From the NCBI GenBank assembly GCA_946886995.1, contig CAMPJU010000110.1, forward strand, positions 1-5,366: 5,366 nucleotides of DNA, written 5' to 3'. Positions 1-5,366 of this stretch are shown one piece after another. Position numbers and translations under genes: made by a program. The notes below the pieces were generated by a model. The model was given only the letters and a program-made list of their open reading frames with translations, had not been told where the DNA came from and did not search any database. Every line of letters starts with the position of its first letter. Positions within the stretch are counted from its first letter, which is position 1. The DNA is from an uncultured Lysobacteraceae bacterium (lineage in GTDB: Bacteria; Pseudomonadota; Gammaproteobacteria; Xanthomonadales; Xanthomonadaceae).

Positions 1-2
1 GG

Positions 3-22
3 ACGGGCGGCGAGCCGCCCGT
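3..22 (-). terminator. Probable fabI terminator hairpin (U-tract not visible)
   Basis: Perfect inverted repeat: arms at 3-11 and 14-22 (ACGGGCGGC / GCCGCCCGT), separated by two bases. As RNA this folds into a very stable 8-bp GC stem with a 4-base loop. It begins 4 bases past the fabI stop on the minus strand, where an intrinsic terminator would sit. The U-run expected after the stem would lie left of base 1, so the call rests on stem and position only. It could also serve a gene entering from the left on the plus strand, but the bases after the right arm lead straight into fabI and hold no T-run. Confidence 0.5.
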
Positions 23-26
23 TCCG

Positions 27-821
27 TCACTCCTCGTTGTCGATGCCGGTGAGCCCGAGGATGTTGTAGCCGGCGTCGACGTAGGTCACCTCGCCGGTGA
101 TCCCGGACGCGAGGTCCGAGCACAGGAACGCCGCGGCATTGCCGACATCCTCGATGGTGACCGTGCGCCGTAGCGGTGCGTTGTCCTCGACGTGCCCGAG
201 GATCTTGCGGAAGCCGGCGATCCCCGCGGCCGCCAGGGTCTTGATCGGCCCCGCCGAAATCGCGTTCACGCGCGTGCCTTCCGGTCCCAGGTTGTACGCC
301 AGGTAGCGAACGGTCGATTCCAGGCTCGCCTTGGCCACGCCCATCAGGTTGTAGCCGACCAGCGCGCGCTCGGCGCCCAGGTAGGTCAGGGTCAGGATCG
401 CGCCGTTGCGGCCGGCCATCATCGGGCGTGCGGCCTTGGACAGCGCCGCGAGCGAGTACGCGGATATGTCGTGGGCGATCGCGAAGTTCTCGCGGGTCAG
501 GCCGTCGAGGAACTGGCCCGCGATGGCCTCGCGCGGGGCGTAGGCGATCGCGTGGACCAGGATGTCCAGGCCGTCCCAGCGCTGGCCGAGCTGTTCGAAG
601 CACGCGTCGATCTGGCCGTCCTCGGCCACGTCGAGCGGCAGCACGATGTCGCTGCCACAGGCGGTGGCGTGCTTCTCCACGCGCGACCGCAGCTTCTCGG
701 TCTGGTAGGTGAACGCCAGTTCGGCGCCCTCGCGGTGCATCGACTCGGCGATGCCGCTCGCGATCGAACGGTCGCTGGCGATGCCGGTGATGAGCGCGCG
801 CTTGCCCTGCAGGAAACCCAT
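27..821 (-). CDS. fabI: Enoyl-[acyl-carrier-protein] reductase (NADH), FabI
   Basis: 264-residue short-chain dehydrogenase that catalyses the last step of each type II fatty-acid elongation cycle: NADH-dependent reduction of trans-2-enoyl-ACP in the cytoplasm. It is the triclosan/isoniazid-class target family. E. coli FabI is 262 residues. The FabI-type cofactor loop is at residues 13-25 ([13 protein letters not shown]). The catalytic set is Tyr147, Tyr157 and Lys164 (YNLMGVAK), and [10 protein letters not shown] at 189-198 forms the substrate-loop region. [20 protein letters not shown] (218-237) is classic FabI sequence. The ATG at 821 is chosen because [13 protein letters not shown] matches the family N-terminus and GGAG (832-829) lies 7 bases upstream; the frame stays open to 1166, but that extension is unlike FabI and overlaps the neighbouring gene. 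Position 93 is Ala where E. coli has Gly. The gene lies 92 bp downstream of the transglycosylase on the same strand, so it may be read through from that unit or have its own promoter. Identification is very secure. Confidence 0.97.
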   Translation of the reverse strand: MGFLQGKRALITGIASDRSIASGIAESMHREGAELAFTYQTEKLRSRVEKHATACGSDIVLPLDVAEDGQIDACFEQLGQRWDGLDILVHAIAYAPREAIAGQFLDGLTRENFAIAHDISAYSLAALSKAARPMMAGRNGAILTLTYLGAERALVGYNLMGVAKASLESTVRYLAYNLGPEGTRVNAISAGPIKTLAAAGIAGFRKILGHVEDNAPLRRTVTIEDVGNAAAFLCSDLASGITGEVTYVDAGYNILGLTGIDNEE

Positions 822-828
822 GGTGCTT

Positions 829-832
829 CTCC
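829..832 (-). promoter_or_regulatory. fabI Shine-Dalgarno site
   Basis: On the minus strand GGAG lies 7 bases before the ATG at 821 (read as GGAGAAGCACC then ATG). It is the clearest ribosome binding site in the window. It fixes the fabI start and rules out the longer open frame. Confidence 0.75.
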
Positions 833-845
833 GTGAGACCGGTGC

Positions 846-862
846 CGGCCGCCGCGCGGCCG
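846..862 (-). other. GC-rich hairpin in the fabI leader
   Basis: Inverted repeat with 7-bp arms, CGGCCGC (846-852) and GCGGCCG (856-862), and a 3-base loop, between the transglycosylase stop and the fabI Shine-Dalgarno site. No T-run follows on the minus strand, so it is not a standard intrinsic terminator. It might attenuate read-through from the upstream gene, shape the fabI leader, or simply reflect high GC. No motif-matched riboswitch was recognised. Confidence 0.35.
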
Positions 863-913
863 CGAGTGCGACAGTTTGCCTGCCGCCGGCGGTCCGGACC
901 AGCCGGCGCGTGC

Positions 914-2005
914 TCAGCGCGGCAGGGTGTGCGCCGGTGGCGACTCGCCCGGAGGCGACACCGCTTCGTCGGCGGGGACGCTCGTTGCCGCTGCAGGGAT
1001 GGAGGTCGCGGCCACAACGGTGACCGATTCGACGGCCTCCACGGCGGGTGTCGCGGGCGCCAGGACCTTCATCGGTTCGCTGCCCCGGCGCACCACGCGT
1101 CCCTGGCGGAATGCGGGGTTCAGCCGGCGCACGCGCGCCGGATCCAGGCCCTGGTCGCGTGCCCACCCATCCAGGGTGCGCGCGTCCTGCGGCAACGGCA
1201 CCGCGACCAGCCGGGAGACCGGCCTGTCGAGCGCAGCCAGCCAGGCCGGGTCATCGTCGGCCTGCAACAGCAGGCACGCGATCGCGTGCATCTTGCGCGG
1301 GTAGGCACGGGTGATCCCGGACAGGCCGGGCAGCGCGTCGTGGTCGGCGCTGCGGGCCACCTGTCCGCTGCGGCGCAATGCGCCGAGGATCCGGTATTCG
1401 CCCGCGTTGTAGGCCATCGACGCCAGGCGCCAGTCGCCGGCGAACATCCCGTGCAGCGTCTTGAGGTAGCGCACCGCCGCGCGGGTGGACTCCACCGGTG
1501 ACAGGCGTCCGTCGAAACCGTCGCGGATCGGGACCTTGTGGTTGCGCGCGGTCATCGCGATGAACTGCCACAGCCCGGTGGGGCCGAGCCGGCTGCGCGC
1601 ATCGGGCTTGTAGCCGCTTTCGACGAACGGGATCAACGCGTACTCGGTCGGCAGGTGCGACTCGCGCAGGGCGTCGACCACGTAGCCGAACAGCGCCAGC
1701 GTCTCGTCCTTCTCGGCCAGGCGGCCCGGTGCGGCGGAAAAATGCTTCGACCAGCGGCGACTGGCGGTCCCGGCGGGACATTCCGGATCCGAGAGTCCTT
1801 CCCGGAACGCCGCATAGATCTCCGCGCCGCTGCGCTGGTGCGGGGGAATCGCGGGCGCCGGCTCGACCACGGGGGCGGCGGGCGTGGTGACGGGTGCGAT
1901 CGCCGGAACCGGCACCGCGGCCGCAGCCGCAGCCGGCTGCGATGCGAACAGCGCCACCAGCACGAGCGGTAGCAGCCGCGGGGTCGCCACGTGGCGCGCC
2001 CTCAT
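914..2005 (-). CDS. Exported MltD-like lytic transglycosylase (SLT domain)
   Basis: 363 residues. Predicted to cleave the MurNAc-GlcNAc bond of peptidoglycan non-hydrolytically, leaving 1,6-anhydroMurNAc, in the periplasm. Residues 1 to about 25 form a Sec-type signal peptide: a basic start ([10 protein letters not shown]), a hydrophobic core ([10 protein letters not shown]), then a small-residue stretch. An Ala/Pro-rich linker follows (about 25-55). The SLT domain spans roughly 95-250: catalytic Glu129 in PFVESGY, GLWQF at 144-148, and AYNAG at 198-202, all hallmark positions. [19 protein letters not shown] (226-244) matches the MltD-type C-terminal part of the domain. Residues about 268-316 look like one degenerate LysM-like peptidoglycan-binding segment, followed by a Pro/Ala/Val-rich tail. 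Unlike E. coli MltD there is no lipobox Cys, so a soluble periplasmic protein is more likely than a lipoprotein. The start is the ATG at 2005, which overlaps the gloB stop as ATGA, suggesting translational coupling. The next gene upstream is gloB, as in E. coli and Pseudomonas. The family is sure; the symbol mltD is plausible but withheld because of the different N- and C-termini. Confidence 0.92.
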   Translation of the reverse strand: MRARHVATPRLLPLVLVALFASQPAAAAAAVPVPAIAPVTTPAAPVVEPAPAIPPHQRSGAEIYAAFREGLSDPECPAGTASRRWSKHFSAAPGRLAEKDETLALFGYVVDALRESHLPTEYALIPFVESGYKPDARSRLGPTGLWQFIAMTARNHKVPIRDGFDGRLSPVESTRAAVRYLKTLHGMFAGDWRLASMAYNAGEYRILGALRRSGQVARSADHDALPGLSGITRAYPRKMHAIACLLLQADDDPAWLAALDRPVSRLVAVPLPQDARTLDGWARDQGLDPARVRRLNPAFRQGRVVRRGSEPMKVLAPATPAVEAVESVTVVAATSIPAAATSVPADEAVSPPGESPPAHTLPR

Positions 2006-2766
2006 GCGCGGAACCCGTCTTTCCAGCGGCGCAGTTCCGCGAAGGCCTCGACCCGGTCCACCGGTGGACGGCCCAGGCGCGCGGCGACTGCCTCGCGCAC
2101 CGCGGGCGTGTCCACGCGCAGGAAGGGATTGGCGGCGCGCTCGCGCGCGATCGTCGATGGCAGGGTGGGGCGTGACCGGTCTCGCATTGCCTGGGCTTCC
2201 TCGGCGTGGCGCCGCAACGCGGCGTTCTCGGGATCGACCGTGCGCGCGAAGGCGGCATTGGCCAGCGTGTATTCGTGGCCGCAACACACTTCCGTCTCCC
2301 CCGGAAGCGCGGCCAGGCGGTCGAGCGAGGCCAGCATCTGCGCCGGGGTGCCCTCGAACATCCGCCCGCAGCCGAGACTGAACAGCGTGTCCCCGCAAAA
2401 CAAGAGCCCGTGGCCGTGAACTGCGATATGGCTCACGGTATGGCCCGGCACCGCCATCGAGGTGAACCGCCAGTCGCCGACGCTGAATGCGTCGCCGTCG
2501 CCCAGGCGCTCGCAATCGATCCCGATGCGGTCGTCGGGCGCGGCGAACACGGGGATGCCCGGCCAGCGTTCCCGCATGGCCCACGCGCCGCCGACGTGGT
2601 CGCCATGGTGGTGCGTGAGCAGGATCGCCACCGGCTGGAGTCCATGGCGCGCCGCCTCCACGACCGGGCCGGCATCGCCCGGGTCGACCACCAGCGCGCG
2701 CCCGGCATCGTCGCGGAGCGTCCAGATGTAGTTGTCGTCGAAGGCGGGCAGCGGCTGCAGTTTCAC
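2002..2766 (-). CDS. gloB: Hydroxyacylglutathione hydrolase (glyoxalase II)
   Basis: 254 residues; E. coli GloB has 251. Cytoplasmic enzyme that hydrolyses S-D-lactoylglutathione to D-lactate and glutathione, the second step of methylglyoxal detoxification. The metallo-beta-lactamase fold is clear. [10 protein letters not shown] at 51-60 carries ligands His52, His54, Asp56 and His57; His109 is in VPGHT, Asp126 in CGDTLF and His164 in CCGHEYT, completing the binuclear metal site. The glyoxalase II C-terminal helical domain is present, with NPFLR (213-217) and a terminal RRWKDGFR that helps bind glutathione in this family. The start is a GTG at 2766: it gives the family N-terminus ([15 protein letters not shown]), and a GGAG lies 9 bases upstream. 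The frame is open further upstream to 3345, but that part is antisense to the divergent methyltransferase-like gene and lacks family similarity. First gene of the leftward unit; its stop overlaps the transglycosylase start by 4 bases. All key residues are present. Confidence 0.97.
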   Translation of the reverse strand: MKLQPLPAFDDNYIWTLRDDAGRALVVDPGDAGPVVEAARHGLQPVAILLTHHHGDHVGGAWAMRERWPGIPVFAAPDDRIGIDCERLGDGDAFSVGDWRFTSMAVPGHTVSHIAVHGHGLLFCGDTLFSLGCGRMFEGTPAQMLASLDRLAALPGETEVCCGHEYTLANAAFARTVDPENAALRRHAEEAQAMRDRSRPTLPSTIARERAANPFLRVDTPAVREAVAARLGRPPVDRVEAFAELRRWKDGFRA

Positions 2767-2769
2767 GGG

Positions 2770-2798
2770 GTGACGCTCCAGTGGCTTTCCCGCAGAAT
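2770..2798 (+). promoter_or_regulatory. Candidate sigma70-type promoter for the methyltransferase-rnhA-dnaQ unit
   Basis: GTGACG at 2770-2775 (4 of 6 matches to TTGACA) and CAGAAT at 2793-2798 (4 of 6 to TATAAT) are separated by 17 bases, the ideal spacing. They sit in the 66-bp gap between the divergent gene starts. Transcription would start near 2805, leaving a leader of about 28 bases before the ATG at 2833. The gap must also serve gloB on the other strand, for which only weaker -10-like sequence (GATTCT, 2799-2794) was seen. High-GC promoters are hard to call by eye, so this is tentative. Confidence 0.35.
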
Positions 2799-2832
2799 CG
2801 ACACGATCCCGAACCGGGCACGCCGCCGGACC

Positions 2833-3483
2833 ATGCCTGCCCCCTTCCCGACGCGTCAACCCGCTTCCGCGGCCGCCTGGTTCGCGGGCGTGGCCGGGCG
2901 CGCGCTGCTCGCCAGCGAGGCGGCGGCGGTGCGGGAGGCACTGGAGGAGCGTCCCGGACAGCCCTGGCTCTGGCTGGGGCCGGTGCAGCCGGAAGGCGTG
3001 CCGGCGGGCCGGGGTGCCCGGCTGCACGTCAGCGGCGACGCATGGGGCGGCGACGTGCGCTGCGCATTCCCGTTGCCGTTCTGCAGCGAATCCCTGGGGA
3101 CCGTGGTGCTGCAGCACGTCGGCGACCTGCCGCTGGACGCGGCCGGCCTGCTCGAGGAGTGCGCCCGGGTGCTGGTTCCGGGCGGGCGCGCATGGCTGTT
3201 CGCACTCAATGCGCTGACGCCCTACCGCCGCCATTGGTGGGGCGCAGGATTGTCGACCAGCGAACCCTTGCCCTGGCGACGGCGCCTGCGCGCGGCGGGA
3301 CTGGATCCCGAGCCGGTTTCCACCGGCCTGGGCCCGCGCTGGCACCCGGCGGCGGTCGCGGACCGGCAGGACGGGCCCGGACTTCGCGCGGCCTGGCTGC
3401 TGCGCGCCCGCAAGCAGGTCGCCGGCGTCGTGCCGCCCACGCCGGTGCCGAGCCTGCGATGGCAGCCGGGATTGACCGCATGA
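2833..3483 (+). CDS. YafS-type methyltransferase-like protein, SAM motif degenerate
   Basis: 216 residues, cytoplasmic (no signal peptide or membrane span). The layout is that of the class I methyltransferase-like proteins encoded between gloB and rnhA in gammaproteobacteria (YafS in E. coli, about 240 residues). What remains of the fold is [16 protein letters not shown] (81-96), [20 protein letters not shown] (106-125) and a following [14 protein letters not shown] (124-137), matching the usual LPF..S.D.V.L.HV / VL.PGG / N.....R pattern. The C-terminal [16 protein letters not shown] (189-204) also fits the family. The glycine-rich SAM-binding motif I expected near 45-60 is absent ([17 protein letters not shown]), and the usual Asp in the middle motif is Gly89. 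Substrate and activity are unknown. The ATG at 2833 is the only good candidate start; no strong Shine-Dalgarno precedes it. Its stop overlaps the rnhA start (ATGA), so it is probably co-translated with RNase HI. Family assignment is fairly sure; enzymatic function is uncertain. Confidence 0.82.
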   Translation: MPAPFPTRQPASAAAWFAGVAGRALLASEAAAVREALEERPGQPWLWLGPVQPEGVPAGRGARLHVSGDAWGGDVRCAFPLPFCSESLGTVVLQHVGDLPLDAAGLLEECARVLVPGGRAWLFALNALTPYRRHWWGAGLSTSEPLPWRRRLRAAGLDPEPVSTGLGPRWHPAAVADRQDGPGLRAAWLLRARKQVAGVVPPTPVPSLRWQPGLTA

Positions 3484-3935
3484 AGGCGGTCGAGGTGCAC
3501 ACGGACGGCGCCTGTCTCGGCAATCCGGGGCCCGGCGGCTGGGCCGCGTTGCTCCGGTACGGCGTGCGCGAACGCGAGGTCGCCGGCGGCGAGCCGGCGA
3601 CCACCAACAACCGCATGGAACTGATGGCCGCGATCATGGCGCTGGAGACGCTCAGCGAAGGCTGCGCAGTCGTGCTCCACACCGATTCGCAGTACGTGCG
3701 CCAGGGCATCACCGAATGGATCCCGGGCTGGATCCGGCGCGGCTGGCGCAATGCCGCCGGCCAGCCGGTGAAGAACCGCGACCTGTGGGAACGCCTGCAT
3801 GCGGCGTGCCATCGGCATCGCATCGACTGGCGCTGGGTGAAGGGCCATTCCGGCGATCCCGACAACGAGCGCGTGGATGCGCTCGCGCGTGCGCAGGCGG
3901 TGCTGCAACGGGACGCGGTCGCCACGTTGCGCTAG
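3480..3935 (+). CDS. rnhA: Ribonuclease HI
   Basis: 151 residues; E. coli RNase HI has 155. Endonuclease that cuts the RNA strand of RNA:DNA hybrids, removing R-loops and primer RNA. The four carboxylates of the two-metal site are all present: Asp9 ([14 protein letters not shown]), Glu47 (NNRMELMA), Asp69 (HTDSQYV) and Asp133 (NERVDALA). The flexible catalytic-loop His123 ([11 protein letters not shown]) is also there. A Trp- and Arg-rich basic handle ([25 protein letters not shown], 79-103, contains the E. coli-type hybrid-binding protrusion), so this is the full bacterial HI form without an added hybrid-binding domain. The ATG at 3480 is chosen because it overlaps the upstream stop and gives the usual family N-terminus. 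An in-frame ATG at 3459 would add 7 residues and cannot be excluded. Second gene of the rightward unit; dnaQ starts 9 bases past its stop. Confidence 0.97.
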   Translation: MKAVEVHTDGACLGNPGPGGWAALLRYGVREREVAGGEPATTNNRMELMAAIMALETLSEGCAVVLHTDSQYVRQGITEWIPGWIRRGWRNAAGQPVKNRDLWERLHAACHRHRIDWRWVKGHSGDPDNERVDALARAQAVLQRDAVATLR

Positions 3936-3944
3936 GCTGCACCC

Positions 3945-4688
3945 GTGCGCCAGATCGTCCTCGATACCGAAACCACCGGCCTGAGCTGGGAAAAGGGCAA
4001 CCGCGTGGTCGAGATCGGCTGCGTCGAGCTGCTCGAGCGGCGGCCGACGGGCCGGACGTTCCACCACTACCTCAATCCCGGGCCGGGCTGCCAGTTCGAG
4101 GCCGGCGCGCAGGAAGTCACCGGGCTGACGCTCGAGTTCCTGGCCGACAAGCCGCGCTTCGAGGCGATCGTCGACGAATTCCTCGCCTTCGTCGACGGCG
4201 CGGAACTGGTCATCCACAACGCCGCGTTCGACATCGGCTTCCTGGACAACGAACTGCGCCTGGCGGGCGCGCGCTTCGGTTGCCTGGGCGACCGCTGCCA
4301 GGTCGAGGACTCGCTGCTGCTCGCGCGCCAGCGCTTCCCTGGCCAGCGCAACTCGCTGGATGCGCTCTGCCGGCGGCTGGGCGTGGACAATTCGCACCGG
4401 CAATTGCACGGCGCGCTGCTCGATGCGCAGCTGCTGGCCGAGGCCTACCTGGCCCTGACCTCCGGCCAGGGCGAGATCGGCTTCGAGCCGGCCACCGCGC
4501 CGGCGACCGCCGTGCCGGTCAGCTTCGCCGCCGCCGCCGGGCACCGTCCGCGCGTGCAGGTATCGCCGGAAGAACTCGCGGCGCACGCCGCGCGGCTGGC
4601 CGGCATCGCCGCCCGGGCCGGGCGCTGCGTCTGGACGGAAATCGAGGTCGTCGAGGACCGGAAGCCGGCGCTGGCGATGGCTGGCTAG
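3945..4688 (+). CDS. dnaQ: DNA polymerase III epsilon subunit (3'-5' proofreading exonuclease)
   Basis: 247 residues; E. coli DnaQ has 243. Proofreading exonuclease of the replicative polymerase core, acting with alpha (DnaE) and theta where present. The DEDDh motifs are complete: Asp7 and Glu9 (DTETTGL), Asp96 (HNAAFDIGF) and His155...Asp160 (HGALLDAQLL). After the catalytic domain, QGEIGF (175-180) aligns with the E. coli QTSMAF beta-clamp-binding motif and fits the Qxx(I/L/M)xF pattern. A flexible Ala/Pro linker (181-200) follows. SPEELAAHAARL...GRCVW (207-230) matches the E. coli C-terminal segment that binds alpha; about 17 extra residues then follow. The start is GTG at 3945, giving the family N-terminus; the only ribosome-binding-like sequence is a weak AGG overlapping the rnhA stop, so translation probably depends on ribosomes finishing rnhA. 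Last gene of the rightward unit, convergent with the phosphatase gene 13 bp away. Confidence 0.97.
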   Translation: MRQIVLDTETTGLSWEKGNRVVEIGCVELLERRPTGRTFHHYLNPGPGCQFEAGAQEVTGLTLEFLADKPRFEAIVDEFLAFVDGAELVIHNAAFDIGFLDNELRLAGARFGCLGDRCQVEDSLLLARQRFPGQRNSLDALCRRLGVDNSHRQLHGALLDAQLLAEAYLALTSGQGEIGFEPATAPATAVPVSFAAAAGHRPRVQVSPEELAAHAARLAGIAARAGRCVWTEIEVVEDRKPALAMAG

Positions 4689-4691
4689 GAC

Positions 4692-4701
4692 GCGGTACCG
4701 C
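4692..4701. other. Palindrome between convergent dnaQ and phosphatase genes
   Basis: GCGGTACCGC is a perfect 10-bp palindrome filling most of the 13-bp gap between the two convergent stop codons. It has no spacer for a loop and no T-run on either side, so it is a poor intrinsic terminator as it stands. I see no other terminator between the genes. Transcripts probably end inside the opposing gene or by Rho. Confidence 0.3.
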
Positions 4702-5366
4702 CTACTGACGCCTCACCAGCACCACGGTCACGTTGTCCGAGCCGCCGCCGTCCAGCGCGGCGGCCACCAGGCTGTCGACGCACTCCTGCGCGCTGCAGTC
4801 ATCCCCCGCCAGCACTTCGGCGATCGCCTCGTCGTCGACTTCCTCGGTCAGGCCGTCGCTGCACAGCAGCAGCTGCATGCCCGGGCGCAGCTCGCCGGTC
4901 ATGGTCTCGACGTTGAGGTCGGCGGGGTCCGTGACGCCCAGTGCCTGGGTCACGACGTTCCGGTGCGGATGGCTGCGCGCCTGCTCGTGGGTGATCGCCC
5001 CCTGCGCGATGAGTTCCTGGACGTAGCTGTGGTCCTGCGAGAGCTGTGCCAGCTGGCGGTCTCGCCACAGGTACACCCGGCTGTCGCCCACCCAGGCGAC
5101 CTCGAAGCGGTTGCCGACCACCCGTACCGCGACCACGGTGGTGCCCATCGGCAGCGAATCGTTGCGGCGCCGCGACACCCGGATGATCTCCTCGTCGGCG
5201 ATCCGGATGGCCTGCGCGAGCGACTTGCCGCTGCGGACCTCGCGCACGATGGTCTCGCGGGCAAGGGCGCTTGCGACTTCGCCGTACTCGTGTCCGCCCA
5301 TGCCGTCGGCCACCAGCCAGAGCCCGAGCTCGCTGTCGCCGTAGTAGGTGTCTTCGTTGAGGACGC
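4702..5366 (-). CDS. PP2C-family Ser/Thr protein phosphatase, 5' end beyond window
   Basis: Partial: 220 residues including the natural C-terminus are visible; roughly 20-40 N-terminal residues lie past base 5366. Predicted cytoplasmic metal-dependent (Mn/Mg) phosphatase that removes phosphate from Ser/Thr residues, of the short bacterial Stp/PrpC type. The visible part starts with the NED motif (residues 3-5), which in the family follows an Arg just upstream. Next come VADGMGGHEYGEVAS (18-32; metal ligands Asp20 and Gly21), MGTTVVAV (73-80), WVGDSRVYLWRD (91-102), SQDHS (109-113), CSDGLTEEV (168-176; Asp170) and GGGSDNVTVVLV (206-217; Asp210). All core PP2C motifs are therefore present and it should be active. 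A GTG at 5313 could be mistaken for a start, but it would remove the NED motif, and the frame stays open to the edge. Such genes often sit near a Ser/Thr kinase or FHA-domain gene; none is visible here. It is convergent with dnaQ and so in a different transcription unit. Confidence 0.93.
   Translation of the reverse strand, partial: VLNEDTYYGDSELGLWLVADGMGGHEYGEVASALARETIVREVRSGKSLAQAIRIADEEIIRVSRRRNDSLPMGTTVVAVRVVGNRFEVAWVGDSRVYLWRDRQLAQLSQDHSYVQELIAQGAITHEQARSHPHRNVVTQALGVTDPADLNVETMTGELRPGMQLLLCSDGLTEEVDDEAIAEVLAGDDCSAQECVDSLVAAALDGGGSDNVTVVLVRRQ

Noticed and set aside
822..1166. N-terminal open extension of the fabI frame
   Set aside because: It overlaps the transglycosylase 3' end and is Arg/Gly/Pro-rich without FabI similarity. 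The ATG at 821 has a good ribosome binding site and the family N-terminus.
1915..1945. Possible short tandem repeat of GCAGCC-like units
   Set aside because: It encodes the Ala-rich end of the transglycosylase signal peptide and is only a few imperfect units long; normal for such regions at this GC.
2206..2832. Open frame antisense to gloB continuing into the methyltransferase-like gene
   Set aside because: The conserved protein starts at 2833; the upstream part is the reverse shadow of gloB and unrelated to any family I recognise.
2006..2941. Long N-terminal open extension of the transglycosylase frame on the minus strand
   Set aside because: It runs through gloB and antisense to the methyltransferase-like gene in a different frame, and is low-complexity Arg/Pro/Gly-rich sequence. 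The true start is the ATG at 2005 followed by a clear signal peptide.
2781..3935. 384-codon frame that appears to fuse an N-terminal region to RNase HI
   Set aside because: Its first part is the out-of-frame shadow of the methyltransferase-like gene (Arg/Ala/Gly-rich). RNase HI alone explains the conserved part and has its own start at the ATGA overlap.
3222..4586. 454-codon open frame antisense to rnhA and dnaQ
   Set aside because: A typical high-GC shadow of well-identified genes: no domain-like motifs, His/Arg/Ala-rich composition, no ribosome binding site.
4702..5313. GTG at 5313 as the start of the phosphatase
   Set aside because: The frame continues upstream to the window edge and there encodes the NED motif and GLWLV strand needed for the PP2C fold, so the gene is simply cut by the window.
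1..5366. CRISPR arrays, tRNA/rRNA genes, IS elements, phage or defence genes
   Set aside because: No repeated spacer pattern, no tRNA-like cloverleaf or rRNA sequence, no transposase or terminal inverted repeats were seen; nearly every base is accounted for by housekeeping genes.

Overview
The window is a compact stretch of chromosomal housekeeping genes from a high-GC gammaproteobacterium (G+C by eye near 70%, codon third positions nearly all G or C). The gene order and protein flavour fit Xanthomonadaceae/Lysobacteraceae (Lysobacter, Luteimonas or Xanthomonas type). That placement is an inference from GC, synteny and remembered homologues, not from a search.

Layout, left to right. (1) 3-22: a GC-rich hairpin just past the fabI stop, probably the fabI terminator. 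(2) 27-821, minus: fabI, enoyl-ACP reductase. (3) 822-913: a 92-bp gap with GC-rich palindromes and a good fabI Shine-Dalgarno sequence. (4) 914-2005, minus: an exported MltD-like lytic transglycosylase. (5) 2002-2766, minus: gloB, glyoxalase II, whose stop overlaps the transglycosylase start (ATGA). (6) 2767-2832: a 66-bp divergent intergenic region with a candidate promoter for the plus-strand genes. (7) 2833-3483, plus: a degenerate class I methyltransferase-like protein of the YafS type. (8) 3480-3935, plus: rnhA, RNase HI, again overlapping by ATGA. (9) 3945-4688, plus: dnaQ, the DNA polymerase III proofreading subunit. (10) 4702 to the right edge, minus: a PP2C-family Ser/Thr phosphatase that runs off the window at its 5' end, convergent with dnaQ across 13 bp.

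Functionally there are two back-to-back transcription units. The leftward one (gloB - transglycosylase, possibly reading on into fabI) combines methylglyoxal detoxification, murein turnover and fatty-acid elongation. The rightward one (methyltransferase-like - rnhA - dnaQ) groups two genome-maintenance nucleases behind a poorly understood conserved protein. The arrangement mltD-gloB <> yafS-like-rnhA-dnaQ is an old gammaproteobacterial neighbourhood. In E. coli rnhA and dnaQ are divergent; here they are co-directional, as I recall for Pseudomonas.

I found no mobile element, CRISPR array, RNA gene, tandem repeat, phage gene or defence system, and no sign of frameshift or gene decay. All genes look intact except the phosphatase cut by the window edge. 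I do not see a novel multi-gene system here. The points most worth a second look are the methyltransferase-like protein that has lost its SAM-binding signature, and the transglycosylase that lacks the lipobox and keeps only a degenerate LysM-like segment.
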